Source: Pectobacterium atrosepticum (GTDB lineage: Bacteria > Pseudomonadota > Gammaproteobacteria > Enterobacterales > Enterobacteriaceae). From it: a stretch of 64,000 nt of DNA. Where the stretch lies: NCBI GenBank assembly GCA_019056595.1, contig CP036163.1, positions 4,836,001 through 4,900,000 on the forward strand, read 5' to 3'. Made by a program: the position numbers and the translations under genes. The stretch's first letter is position 1. Each line of letters starts with the position of its first letter. Below are positions 7,807 through 15,957 of this stretch, in pieces. A model generated the notes under the pieces. The model saw only the letters and a list, made by a program, of their open reading frames with translations. It did no database searches and had not been told where the DNA came from.

Positions 7807-7990
7807 AGGTGAGAAGAGAGAGGCAAGTGACTACTCAATGGTAGCTGGAATGTTGTTCTCTTTGCAGGTATGGATTAGCCGCTGGCGTCTGTTAAGCGAG
7901 GCGCGGACGTTCGATAGGTGTGAGCTAGTAACTTTAAAAACATTTAATTACTAGTGAAAAAAAAAGAACATATTATCACTTTTGCAATTT

Positions 7991-9016
7991 TTAATTGCCC
8001 TTATCAATTTTAAGAAAAATATTTCCAACTTCATGAGAATAATTCTGTATTATTTTTGAAATGACGATATGGTCAATGGTTGGTTTTAAAAATAAAACTG
8101 TCACAGTAATCTGCATCAAACTAATAGCAGTAGCATGGGCTGGATCAGTCATTCCTGAATTACTTTGACCGACCAGTAATATATCCTCATCAGTTTCACA
8201 GAGACCAAGCCTATTTCTCATCGCCTTAGAGCCAGTGTGTATATTCTGACTCGCCCACTTATAATAAGGACGCATGTGTTCTAACTGAACATCTTTCTCA
8301 ATGGCTCCAAATCCTACTTTATTATGGTTAGGGAAAAGATAAGATGCCCATCCATAATTATCTGCGTATTTTTTACCATATTTTTTTATTAATAGATCAA
8401 ATTGAACTTTACACTCAGCTACTTCTTCAATAGTTGGACCTTTTTCTTGTAACCGGTGCTCGTACTTTTTGTGTTCCACCATTCCATTGTATGAGTCAAC
8501 CACTTCGTGTTGGTAAAAGCGCTCAGCACACTCTTTTCCATGCTTTGCTATAAACATAGCTGTAGCCGCTACTTCATGAAGTGCTCGCCATCTCGCATGA
8601 GCAGCATCTGCGAATCCATTTTTTAGTAGACACAATATTTCGTTGGCGATATGGCAAGCTCTGGCATGATGTCGAACGACTAAATCAAAAACTAAATCAT
8701 CTTCAGAGGCAGCCTGTGGTCTATAAGAGTTATTGAATTCTTCACCGGACTCCGTACATATCACTATGAGTGTTTCGAGCAAATCAAAAGCTTCTGCCCA
8801 TCTTGAAATATTTCTCGCAACAAACTCATCTGAAAGAGAACGATGTTCTCTAAGCATTGTATTAGTAGAGCCAATAAGAGATTTTTTAACGATGGTTGCC
8901 ATTTCGGGAATTAGAATATTAATAACCTTTTCGATGTCAATGTCGCTAGATAAATCAGAATTCTCATTAAAAAGACTCTCTATGTGGTCAAATAAAATAT
9001 TATGAAAAGTATCCAT
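7991..9016 (-). CDS. DUF5677 domain protein, candidate cargo or defence gene
   Basis: 341 aa, soluble by appearance and mainly helical. The central part (about 115-160: RHHARACHIANEILCLLKNG, then FADAAHARWRALHEVAATA) is the DUF5677 signature with conserved histidines and arginines. The reaction is unknown. The gene is markedly more AT-rich than its neighbours and stands in the cargo position between the origin-like region and the toxin-antitoxin pair, where satellites often carry antiphage genes. A defence role is inference from position only. The start at 9016 has GAGAGATGAC just upstream. Confidence 0.75.
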   Translation of the reverse strand: MDTFHNILFDHIESLFNENSDLSSDIDIEKVINILIPEMATIVKKSLIGSTNTMLREHRSLSDEFVARNISRWAEAFDLLETLIVICTESGEEFNNSYRPQAASEDDLVFDLVVRHHARACHIANEILCLLKNGFADAAHARWRALHEVAATAMFIAKHGKECAERFYQHEVVDSYNGMVEHKKYEHRLQEKGPTIEEVAECKVQFDLLIKKYGKKYADNYGWASYLFPNHNKVGFGAIEKDVQLEHMRPYYKWASQNIHTGSKAMRNRLGLCETDEDILLVGQSNSGMTDPAHATAISLMQITVTVLFLKPTIDHIVISKIIQNYSHEVGNIFLKIDKGN

Positions 9017-9373
9017 GTCATCTCTCGATTAGTTTTAAATTCATATGGCAATATTTATAATACAAGATAAACAGTATGCCAGTTTAAGTCTAGCTATATA
9101 GTATTATCTAAAACAATCACAGATATAACCCCCGAGAATATTATCAATGTTTGCTTCGGGCACATAGCAGACCGTCGAGTTTAGCCGATCTCTAGTAGTG
9201 TTTGACTCGGTCATAGATCGAAACCGTCCCCAATCTACTATTTTAAGCATGTTCCCCATACCATATCCCGCCGTGCCGACTGCGCAAAAAACCTTAGCAT
9301 TTCTATACATGCGTACCGACCAAAAAATTGATTTCAAATTGAATAAAATGAGGCGTGGTGCGGGTTGCAGCGA

Positions 9374-9412
9374 GGTACGCAGTTCGCACAGCAATGTGCA
9401 CAACTGCGTACC
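9374..9412. other. Long near-perfect hairpin with GCAA loop
   Basis: GGTACGCAGTT (9374-9384) and AACTGCGTACC (9402-9412) are perfect 11-bp arms. Inside them GCACA (9386-9390) pairs with TGTGC (9395-9399) around GCAA, a GNRA-type tetraloop in this reading. It lies in the non-coding stretch between the DUF5677 gene and the iteron-like array. It could be a structured RNA, a transcriptional stop or part of the replication origin. Confidence 0.5.
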
Positions 9413-9527
9413 ATGTTGCGCATTTTTCCGTACTTGTTCAGTGCCGTTTTGCGCATTTTCTTGCTGGCAATGGTTTGACCCATCATGATTTTTGTGTGCG
9501 CAAATTCTTATAGATAAGCAAAAGTGG

Positions 9528-9782
9528 GTCGGTTCGGTAGGTTCAGTCGGTTCACGCAATCAACTGATTGATAGATAGGATAATTATTTTCAGAATTGAA
9601 CCGACCTATGGGTAGGTTCACGCGGTGTGTAAGTCGGTTCACCAAGCCAGCCAGAAAAGGGGTGTTTGGTTAGGTCGGTTCAAAATGGCTAAAGTCGGTT
9701 CAGGGTCGGTTCACTATTCAAATAAAAATAACGATAAATCAATGTATTAAAAAAATGAACCGACTGAACCTACCGAACCGAC
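9528..9782. other. Candidate replication origin: TCGGTTCA iteron array
   Basis: The octamer TCGGTTCA occurs at 9547, 9634, 9675, 9695 and 9706, and inverted (TGAACCGA) at 9597 and 9756. Near copies are at 9529 (TCGGTTCG), 9613 (TAGGTTCA), 9765 (TGAACCTA) and 9774 (CGAACCGA). AT-rich stretches lie between them (9570-9596 and 9715-9755). The array directly follows the alpha-type primase/helicase gene. P4 alpha binds iterons in ori and crr, so an equivalent role is likely; the motif itself differs from the P4 one. Confidence 0.65.
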
Positions 9783-9804
9783 CTTATTTTACCTTACGCG
9801 TAAT

Positions 9805-12411
9805 TTACTCTTCCTCGTCGTCGAGCGTCATTAGCACCACAAAGCGCGGCTGCTTGCCGTCAATGCGCAGTGATTTACGTGTAATTCCTTTGGCGGGTTT
9901 ATCCAGCATTCCGGCATCGGCCAGCACCTGCGCAAACGCGGCGGCATTCGCACCTACGGCAATTTCGTTATTGAACACGGCGGGGAAGGTGTGAAACACC
10001 AGTGTATCGGCTCCCGGCTTTTTCACCCGATACCCCGCCAGATCCTTGATGGGTAAATCGCGTGGATCAGGGTTGGGGTGAGGTAAATAACGGCTGTAGC
10101 CAAACTGGTGCAAAAAAGCATCGGCCTGTTCTACCCAGGCTTTGGCCTCACGGTTGCCCATGCCAAATTCATTTACCCAGGCATAGAAGCTATGCTGTAA
10201 CGCATCGTGGCATTCTTGCGCCGTCCAGCCGGTAAAAGAGGCTGAGAGCAACAAAGCGGCTTCCAGTACGGCAAAACGTGATGCCACACGCCGCACTTGT
10301 TCGCTGGCATCATCGGGTAAGAGTGATAACCAGCGCCGCTCTGTTTCACGGTAGGTTGCCAGCGCATTTTCTTTCTGGCTGGTAAGGTAGGCGATCCACG
10401 CCCGACCAACTGCGCCATAATGGGCGTTGCTGGCATCCCGGATTGCGTCGGCATGGGCTTTGCCGTCCTGATAGCCATGAAATACCGCTGCTTTGGTGAT
10501 TGGGACGTTCAGCAAGCGCACCAATTGACCGGCATTCACCCGCCCCCCGTCAGCGCGGATATAGCTTTCAAGATCGATCTCGCCGGTACTGAACGCCATT
10601 GCCCGCCAGCGTTTTAGCTCTCGGTTGCCGCCTTCTCTGGCTCCCTGAATCTTACCCACGCCGTTAAACAGCGCATAGGCGGCATCGGCCACGGCTTTAC
10701 GATTGCTGCCTTGCCCGATTTCATCCAACGGCATAAAGCCGTCATTATGGGCGGCGGCTTCGTTCACCAGCCCCAACGCGGTGGAATACCACGTTAGTTT
10801 AAGCGCGTTAGGATCGCCATAGACGGAAGAGGCGATATTGCCGGTGGTGGTTTTGCCCGCAGAGGAACCGCCAAACAGGTGGACGCCGAACCCGTCCGCG
10901 TTTACCAGCCCGATAAGCGGTGCGGCAAAGGCGCAGGTGATCCCCAGCATCATGGAGGGATTACCCTGTGCCAGTGCTGCGACGTTTTCACGCCAGCTTT
11001 GCGCCGTTCCGCTGGTGGCATAACCTCTGGCTGCACCTGATTTACCGTTGAACAAGACGGGAATACTTGGTGTACCGATAACGGAACCATCCGGCATCAG
11101 GTATGCCCCATGTTGCCAGCCGGTGGCGCTGGCGATTGCCCAGCGGCAACCCGCATGACTGCGACACAAGTGATCGGCCAGTATTGCCCGTAACCCGCCT
11201 TTGGCCGTGACTGCCAGCCCACCCGCACGTAATCGCGCCCAGCCTTCACGTTCGCCAATATCTCGCATTGGAATGGCTTCGGTGCGGGATTGGCTCTCAC
11301 CGCTTGGCGTCCAGCTTAAAACCAGATAACGCTCTGATTCATCCGATCCGATACCCGCTACCGTAATAGGATCAGACAGCCAGCTTTCACGCGCGATAAT
11401 GTCGCCGCTGTCATGGTCAGTCTTCGGCTCTACCCAATACAGCCCACCATGACGAATATCTGCGTAAGGTTTTAAGGGGGAAGCGGAAGATGGCTGCTGT
11501 TTTTGTCCTGGCTGATAAAGTGAAGCAGCAAAAGCCGATATCGATACCGCCGCGCCATGCTGCTGGTAGTAATCATTCCAGTCAGCTTTTTCAGTTGTCG
11601 GCGGGAGTGTCACCCAACCGTTTACCGCTAGTGCCGCTTTTTCAGCCGCGATTTTTCCGGTGTTACTACCATCAGGTTTGTTGTCATTGTCCGCAGCCAG
11701 GATGATTTTGGTGTCCGGCCAGACTGTACGACAAGACCGCGCAACGTGAATCAGATTCCCGCTGTCTAACGCGCTGATAGCGACACCTTGCATCAGTAAC
11801 GATGTCGTAAGCGCCGTGGCGTATCCTTCGGCAATGATCACCGTGTCTGTGTGTTCGGGTAGGGTACTAACGGGAATGAATGCGCCTTTCTTGTGGCTAC
11901 CGGCAATCAGCTTTTTCTCACCATTAGGTTTGATAAGCTGTGCGCCAGTGGTGGTTCCGTCCATGTTTTGCAGCACCAGCAACAGGGAATCATCATCTAA
12001 GAGTAGTGAGGGGCGTTGCAGCCCCTTATTCAGTAGATAGTTAGATTGACCGGATACCGATTTCGCCACCAGCGAATTCACCCGTTCGGTAATCGTGCGA
12101 TTATCAGGCTTCTCACTGGCGGGGGTAATGACGGGCAACGGAAGCGACAGCACCTCGGCGACCTGTTCCGCTGCTTGTCTTGCACCACACTTATTCACTT
12201 TCATCACCAGATCCAGCCCGGTTCCTGCACCGCAGTGAGAACAAAAATAAGTGCCACGACCTTCTTTATCGTCAAAACGGTAGCGGGTATTCCCGCCACA
12301 GTTGGGGCATTCACTTTCCTGCCGATTGGTCGGGATGCCTAATCGCTGCAAAATCCCTTCCCAATGGCCGTTGGCTTTTGCCCGCACGTCCTGAATAAAC
12401 GTGTTGCTCAT
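9805..12411 (-). CDS. P4 alpha-type primase/helicase with Toprim and DUF927 domains
   Basis: 868 aa. Order: N-terminal zinc finger (Cys35, Cys38, Cys57, Cys60: CPNC ... CSHC), Toprim-like primase region (VIIAEGYATALTTSL with Glu195; AADND at 239-243), and a DUF927 helicase part with Walker A GGSSAGKTT (514-522) and acidic PLDEIGQG. It would prime and unwind DNA at the element's own origin, like P4 alpha. Its start codon overlaps the stop of the upstream 55-aa gene (ATGA-type), so translation is coupled. It is the largest gene of the element and looks intact. Confidence 0.92.
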   Translation of the reverse strand: MSNTFIQDVRAKANGHWEGILQRLGIPTNRQESECPNCGGNTRYRFDDKEGRGTYFCSHCGAGTGLDLVMKVNKCGARQAAEQVAEVLSLPLPVITPASEKPDNRTITERVNSLVAKSVSGQSNYLLNKGLQRPSLLLDDDSLLLVLQNMDGTTTGAQLIKPNGEKKLIAGSHKKGAFIPVSTLPEHTDTVIIAEGYATALTTSLLMQGVAISALDSGNLIHVARSCRTVWPDTKIILAADNDNKPDGSNTGKIAAEKAALAVNGWVTLPPTTEKADWNDYYQQHGAAVSISAFAASLYQPGQKQQPSSASPLKPYADIRHGGLYWVEPKTDHDSGDIIARESWLSDPITVAGIGSDESERYLVLSWTPSGESQSRTEAIPMRDIGEREGWARLRAGGLAVTAKGGLRAILADHLCRSHAGCRWAIASATGWQHGAYLMPDGSVIGTPSIPVLFNGKSGAARGYATSGTAQSWRENVAALAQGNPSMMLGITCAFAAPLIGLVNADGFGVHLFGGSSAGKTTTGNIASSVYGDPNALKLTWYSTALGLVNEAAAHNDGFMPLDEIGQGSNRKAVADAAYALFNGVGKIQGAREGGNRELKRWRAMAFSTGEIDLESYIRADGGRVNAGQLVRLLNVPITKAAVFHGYQDGKAHADAIRDASNAHYGAVGRAWIAYLTSQKENALATYRETERRWLSLLPDDASEQVRRVASRFAVLEAALLLSASFTGWTAQECHDALQHSFYAWVNEFGMGNREAKAWVEQADAFLHQFGYSRYLPHPNPDPRDLPIKDLAGYRVKKPGADTLVFHTFPAVFNNEIAVGANAAAFAQVLADAGMLDKPAKGITRKSLRIDGKQPRFVVLMTLDDEEE

Positions 12412-12575
12412 GCGGCTTCGTCCTCCTGCGCTCGGTGGAGCGCATTAAGCCGTTCGGCAAGAATGAACATCAGGATCTCTTTTGCCTGTGGTTCCCTTAA
12501 CTCCACGATGGCATAAGCCAATGCACGACACTGATCGATCAGTTCTTCCTGTTCCAGCGGTGTGTTATCAAACAT
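12408..12575 (-). CDS. Small 55-aa satellite protein preceding the primase
   Basis: MFDNTPLEQEELIDQCRALAYAIVELREPQAKEILM and a short charged tail: an acidic, helical protein of unknown function. A strong AGGAGG lies 6 nt before the ATG at 12575. The open frame runs further upstream to 13235, but that part overlaps two better genes. It overlaps the Icd-like gene by 8 bp upstream and the primase start by 4 bp downstream, so it is part of one tightly coupled operon. Confidence 0.7.
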   Translation of the reverse strand: MFDNTPLEQEELIDQCRALAYAIVELREPQAKEILMFILAERLNALHRAQEDEAA

Positions 12576-12768
12576 GGCGCACCTCCTGCACGGGAATACG
12601 AGCAGCGAAAGCAAATGCAAAACACGGAGACAGCATTTGCCGTGCTTCTTGCTCTGAATAGGCTTCAACGGATAGACGACAAAATGTTTTTGCCTGCGGA
12701 GAGTAGGGGTGTACCAGAAAGCGATACTGAAATTTAAGGCGAGTTTGGGTAGACTGTGAATCAGCCAT
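12568..12768 (-). CDS. Icd-like small phage protein
   Basis: 66 aa. KFQYRFLVHPYSPQAKTFC, then RLSVEAYSEQEARQMLSPCFAFAFAARIPVQEVRHV, has the pattern of the short proteins annotated as host cell division inhibitor Icd-like in P4-type satellites (FRFLVHP ... FAARLPVxEVRxV). Inhibition of division has been reported only for the P1 namesake, so activity is unproven here. A ribosome binding site (AGGAG) precedes the ATG, and it is the first gene of the replication operon, facing the palindrome pair at 12859-12893. Confidence 0.65.
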   Translation of the reverse strand: MADSQSTQTRLKFQYRFLVHPYSPQAKTFCRLSVEAYSEQEARQMLSPCFAFAFAARIPVQEVRHV

Positions 12769-12858
12769 GACGTTACTCCTTTTAACGCTGTGGTCAGAAG
12801 CCCGGCACGTGTTGCTGCACTGCCGGGTTTCGTTATGTTAACCTTGAATTTAATCAAG

Positions 12859-12893
12859 GTGTGCGCACAGGATAATTCTTGGTGTGCGCACAC
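12859..12893. promoter_or_regulatory. Twin palindromic operators GTGTGCGCACA in divergent control region
   Basis: GTGTGCGCACA (12859-12869) and GTGTGCGCACAC (12882-12893) are two near-identical palindromes 23 bp apart, in the 189-bp gap between the replication operon (minus) and the YlcI-like gene (plus). They look like paired operators for a dimeric repressor or activator of the element, placed to control both directions. AlpA or the YlcI-like protein are possible ligands; the assignment is open. Confidence 0.6.
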
Positions 12894-12957
12894 GTCAAGC
12901 ACTTTAAATTTCAATTTTTCAGGCATAGTACCGTCAGTGTCTTTAACGGAGTTAGGC

Positions 12958-13149
12958 ATGGCTACAGGCAATAACAATAGTAAATCCACTAAAAAGGGAA
13001 TCCGTTTCCCACACGAACTTATTGATGAAATTGATGCCAGCGTAGCGCGTGAAAAAGTAGGCAACCCCAACGCTAATTTTTCTGCGTGGGTATTGGATGC
13101 CTGCGGACGTAAGTTAGAAGCGGAAAAAGACGATAAATCAAAACCGTGA
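12958..13149 (+). CDS. YlcI/YnfO-like small phage protein (DUF3950-type)
   Basis: 63 aa: STKKGIRFPHELIDEIDASV, then AREKVGNPNANFSAWVLDACGRKLEAE, with a basic N-terminus and the RFPHxLxxEID ... NFSAWVxDAC pattern of the E. coli prophage YlcI/YnfO family, probably a ribbon-helix-helix DNA-binding fold. The frame extends 56 codons further upstream, but that would cover the operator pair; the ATG at 12958 has ACGGAG 8 nt upstream. It is the only plus-strand gene of the element and so stands in the position of a regulator. Confidence 0.75.
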   Translation: MATGNNNSKSTKKGIRFPHELIDEIDASVAREKVGNPNANFSAWVLDACGRKLEAEKDDKSKP

Positions 13150-13287
13150 TTTGAGCGTTTTTCTAAATAGCTGGAGTGCTGATTTTGGGCGTAACAATGC
13201 CCGTTCCAGCCAGTGCCAGATTTTTGGAACATCATATTTTTGATTCCGATATGCCGCTATCGCGGCAATAATAATGTATGTGTCGGC

Positions 13288-13503
13288 TTATGCGGTTTCG
13301 GTTTGCTGGTCACGTTCGGCAATGCGTTGCCTTAACCAATCGCTAACTTCATCCTCGAACCATCCTACGCGCCGTAAGCCAACCCGAAACCCTTTTGGGA
13401 ATTCTCCGGCATTGATCATTTCCTGAAAGCTGCTGTCTGAGCTAACGCGCAGAATGGCTTTCACTTCTTTCTTTAACAGGATTTTTCTGTCTAACAGGTT
13501 CAT
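13288..13503 (-). CDS. alpA: AlpA-family regulator/excisionase
   Basis: 71 aa with a MerR-like winged helix: MNLLDRKILLKKEVKAILRV (helix-turn-helix) and FPKGFRVGLRRVGWFEDEVSDWLRQRIAERD (wing and C-terminal helix), the AlpA/Vis signature. Relatives activate or repress satellite genes and direct excision with the integrase. The start at 13503 has GAGG 9 nt upstream; the frame opens six codons earlier. In P4 the homologue Vis both excises and represses late genes. Confidence 0.87.
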   Translation of the reverse strand: MNLLDRKILLKKEVKAILRVSSDSSFQEMINAGEFPKGFRVGLRRVGWFEDEVSDWLRQRIAERDQQTETA

Positions 13504-13608
13504 AGCGATATACCTCATCAATGACCGGTCGTATCCGGTCGATGAGGCTATTCAATAACAGAGTGAGGGAATTGGCATCGCAACGAAAAATTGATTTTCG
13601 CTGCAAAC

Positions 13609-14493
13609 TTAACAGTTTGATTTATAGAACTTATTCGCTTCTGAAAAGTAGTTGTCCAGAGTGCGGTTTTTGATGTTCTCCGTATTCTCGACTATTTCCA
13701 GCTTCAGGCTATCTTGTGTCCATCTTTTTGATTTGGTCGATGTATTTTTTAGTGCATCAATAATCGCGCCAATGACGAAAAGGCTTTCATTCAGATTGAG
13801 ATCGGTATATTCATCCAACTGCTGCTTTTCAAACTGCTCAATATTTACGCGCCGAAATACAAATTCGACATCACGTAATCCATCTGCGGGATAAAACGAT
13901 GAGTGATAATTATCTGGTGTTACGAATTCTTTTCTTTTTTCATCAAATAATCTTAGCTTTCCTGCGTCATCCATTTTGTATCCAACAGCTTTCTCAATGA
14001 AAGGTTCGACTATGCTGATATATCGTTCGTCATCAATTAAAAACGGTCCATCCAGATTAATAAAGGTTGCTGGCTCTCTTCCTTGGTGAATAGAACAAAG
14101 GTGCAAAACATCCAATACTTCAGCCCCTATCATCGGTAGATCATAGATGCCTGTTTCAAGGCGAAATACTTCCCCATATCGAGACATGCGTATAGGCATC
14201 CTATTTGATATTGCCTCAACTGCATCATCCAGCACGTGAGGATTTTCCTTAAGCACTCCTTTCTCTAATAAGAATTTGTTAAACCCTGCTAAAAGCTCTT
14301 TGCTAAGAGGGCTTCTTTTTTCAGCCCACATACCATAGCGGTTTTTTTCTATTAGCGCTGAAATGATGATGTGACCATCAAGTGCAAGTTGAAGACAGTC
14401 TGCAATGGATACTTCTTCTTGAAAGCTGGTTGTCAACCTGCGGGCAGTTTCTTCTAATGTTAACCACTCTTTGAGCTTAAACAGCTTTTTCAT
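13609..14493 (-). CDS. Unknown 294-aa satellite protein between integrase and AlpA
   Basis: The frame is open from 14574, but the ATG at 14493 (MKKLFKLKEWLTLEETARRL) has GGGAG 4 nt upstream. The N-terminus looks like a helix-turn-helix (LKEWLTLEETARRLTTSF) and the C-terminus carries a second helical segment (RWTQDSLKLEIVENTENI). The opening KxFxLKEWxTLEEAAxxL is familiar from genes next to integrases in enterobacterial islands, but I know no function. The middle (about 80-220) is acidic and aromatic. A DNA-binding regulatory role is a guess from layout. Confidence 0.65.
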   Translation of the reverse strand: MKKLFKLKEWLTLEETARRLTTSFQEEVSIADCLQLALDGHIIISALIEKNRYGMWAEKRSPLSKELLAGFNKFLLEKGVLKENPHVLDDAVEAISNRMPIRMSRYGEVFRLETGIYDLPMIGAEVLDVLHLCSIHQGREPATFINLDGPFLIDDERYISIVEPFIEKAVGYKMDDAGKLRLFDEKRKEFVTPDNYHSSFYPADGLRDVEFVFRRVNIEQFEKQQLDEYTDLNLNESLFVIGAIIDALKNTSTKSKRWTQDSLKLEIVENTENIKNRTLDNYFSEANKFYKSNC

Positions 14494-14639
14494 GATGCTC
14501 CCTATCCGTGAATCTTGTGCCAGTTGCGGAGAAAAGTATTCAGGTATGGGATTCTCGGTTCTGCCTGTTTTCACCGGATAACCACATTTTAGGAGGGCAA
14601 CTAACAGGAATCAATAACTAACTGTATATAAATACAGTA

Positions 14640-15890
14640 TTAGCCATTCGCGACGCGTAAGCCTCTGGCTCCTTCCGACGCCATCACTTTCCCCGTTGCG
14701 GCTGTTTCGACAAATTCGCCCCACCAGCACATCAACACCTTGCGTTGTTCCAGATAGGTGGAGCGGTTATAGGCACGGCGCACTTCGTTAGTGTCTACGT
14801 GGGCGAGGGCGGCCTCGATCACATCTGGCGGGAACCCTTCTTCATTGGCGGCGGTACTGAATATGGCGCGTAGGCCGTGGGATACCAGTACACCTTTGTA
14901 ACCCATACGCCGCAATGCGGCATTAGCGGTCTGGCTGTTCATCGGCTGCTTGGGATCTTTACTGGAAGGAAACAGGTATTCCCTGTGTCCGCTGATGGGC
15001 TTCATGGCGTCCAGAATGGCTAATGCCTGCGGGGGCAGAGGAATAATGTGATCACGGCGCATCTTCATGCGGCCAGCGGGGATCGTCCAGGTGTTATCTT
15101 TAAGGTTTATCTCGCTCCAACGGGTTTCAGCGGCTTCGGCAGGGCGGGTAACGGTGAGTAGCTGCCATTCAATCAATAAGCGGGTCTGTAACTCAATGCT
15201 GGCGACCGATAGCGTTTTCATCAAGCCAGGTAATGCCTCTGGCCGAATGGTCGGCATATGAGTTTTCACCGGCGTCTGAAACGCTTTGCGGATCTTGGCG
15301 GCGGGATTCGCAGGAATTAGCCCGGAGTTAACCGCATAATCCATCACCTCGTTAATTCGCTGACTTACCCGCTTGACGGTTTCCAGTTTGCCACTGGCCT
15401 GTATCGGCTCCAGCGCGCTGATGAAGTGACGAGCGGTAAGCTGGGTTATCGGTAAGGTTCCGATGAACGGGAACACGTATTTTTCTAGCGAACGCCAAAT
15501 ATCTTTAATGGTGTTCTCGGCCAGCGGTTGAGACTTTTTTAATTCGTACCAGTCAGCGGAGACTTTAGCGAATGTATTTAGGTTGATGGCTTGTTCTTGT
15601 TCGCGCTGCTGTTGCTGGTGGAATTGTGGGTCGATACTTTTTTCTAAGAGTGCTTTGGCTGCTTCCCGCATTTGCCTGGCATCAGCCAAAGAAATTGCCG
15701 GATAGCTACCAAACGTCAACGTAGTGCGTTTTTTAGTTTGTGGCTGGTAATAGCGAAAACGCCATGTCTTTGTGCCGGAAGGTTTGACGAACAATAGCAG
15801 CCCGCCTCCATCATGCAGTGACAATTCTTTGTCTATTGCTTTAGCGGCTTTGACTTCCGTGTTTGTGAGGCGCTTTGTCTGAATTGCCAT
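14640..15890 (-). CDS. int: P4-type tyrosine integrase
   Basis: 416 aa. DUF4102 arm-binding domain at the N-terminus (LTNTEVKAAK; LHDGGGLLLFVKPSG), central SAM-like domain (about 100-190), and a C-terminal catalytic domain with Arg249 (TRPAEAAETRW), HGLR at 338-341, His364 and the probable nucleophile Tyr374 (RRAYNRSTYLEQR). It would insert and excise the element at the 70-bp repeat next to tRNA-Pro. Its start is 13 bp from the first TGGGACTA arm-type site, suggesting autoregulation. It appears intact. Confidence 0.95.
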   Translation of the reverse strand: MAIQTKRLTNTEVKAAKAIDKELSLHDGGGLLLFVKPSGTKTWRFRYYQPQTKKRTTLTFGSYPAISLADARQMREAAKALLEKSIDPQFHQQQQREQEQAINLNTFAKVSADWYELKKSQPLAENTIKDIWRSLEKYVFPFIGTLPITQLTARHFISALEPIQASGKLETVKRVSQRINEVMDYAVNSGLIPANPAAKIRKAFQTPVKTHMPTIRPEALPGLMKTLSVASIELQTRLLIEWQLLTVTRPAEAAETRWSEINLKDNTWTIPAGRMKMRRDHIIPLPPQALAILDAMKPISGHREYLFPSSKDPKQPMNSQTANAALRRMGYKGVLVSHGLRAIFSTAANEEGFPPDVIEAALAHVDTNEVRRAYNRSTYLEQRKVLMCWWGEFVETAATGKVMASEGARGLRVANG

Positions 15891-15902
15891 GATCGTTACC
15901 TT

Positions 15903-15954
15903 TGGGACTACGGTTTTATGGGACTACGCTAATATAGTCCCAAATGTAGTCCCA
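15903..15954. promoter_or_regulatory. Integrase arm-type site array (TGGGACTA motif)
   Basis: TGGGACTA at 15903 and 15919 and its inverse TAGTCCCA at 15935 and 15947; starts are 16, 16 and 12 bp apart, and the last begins 11 bp before the 70-bp repeat. The pair TAGTCCCA-N4-TAGTCCCA recurs at the other end of the element (6765-6784). This fits arm-type integrase sites overlapping the int promoter. Confidence 0.7.
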
Positions 15955-15957
15955 AAA

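Noticed and set aside
9104..9559. Open frame of 151 aa over the region between the DUF5677 gene and the origin-like array
   Set aside because: Threonine/proline repeats at its start are only the translated iterons (GGTTCAGTCGG...). The hairpin lies in it, and there is no ribosome binding site or family match.
9528..9782. Possible CRISPR array in the TCGGTTCA region
   Set aside because: Repeats are 8 bp, irregularly spaced and in both orientations, with no cas genes; iterons fit better.
12408..13235. Long 275-aa open frame on the minus strand
   Set aside because: Only its last 55 codons have a ribosome binding site and coding look; the rest covers the Icd-like gene, the twin operators and the YlcI-like gene on the other strand.
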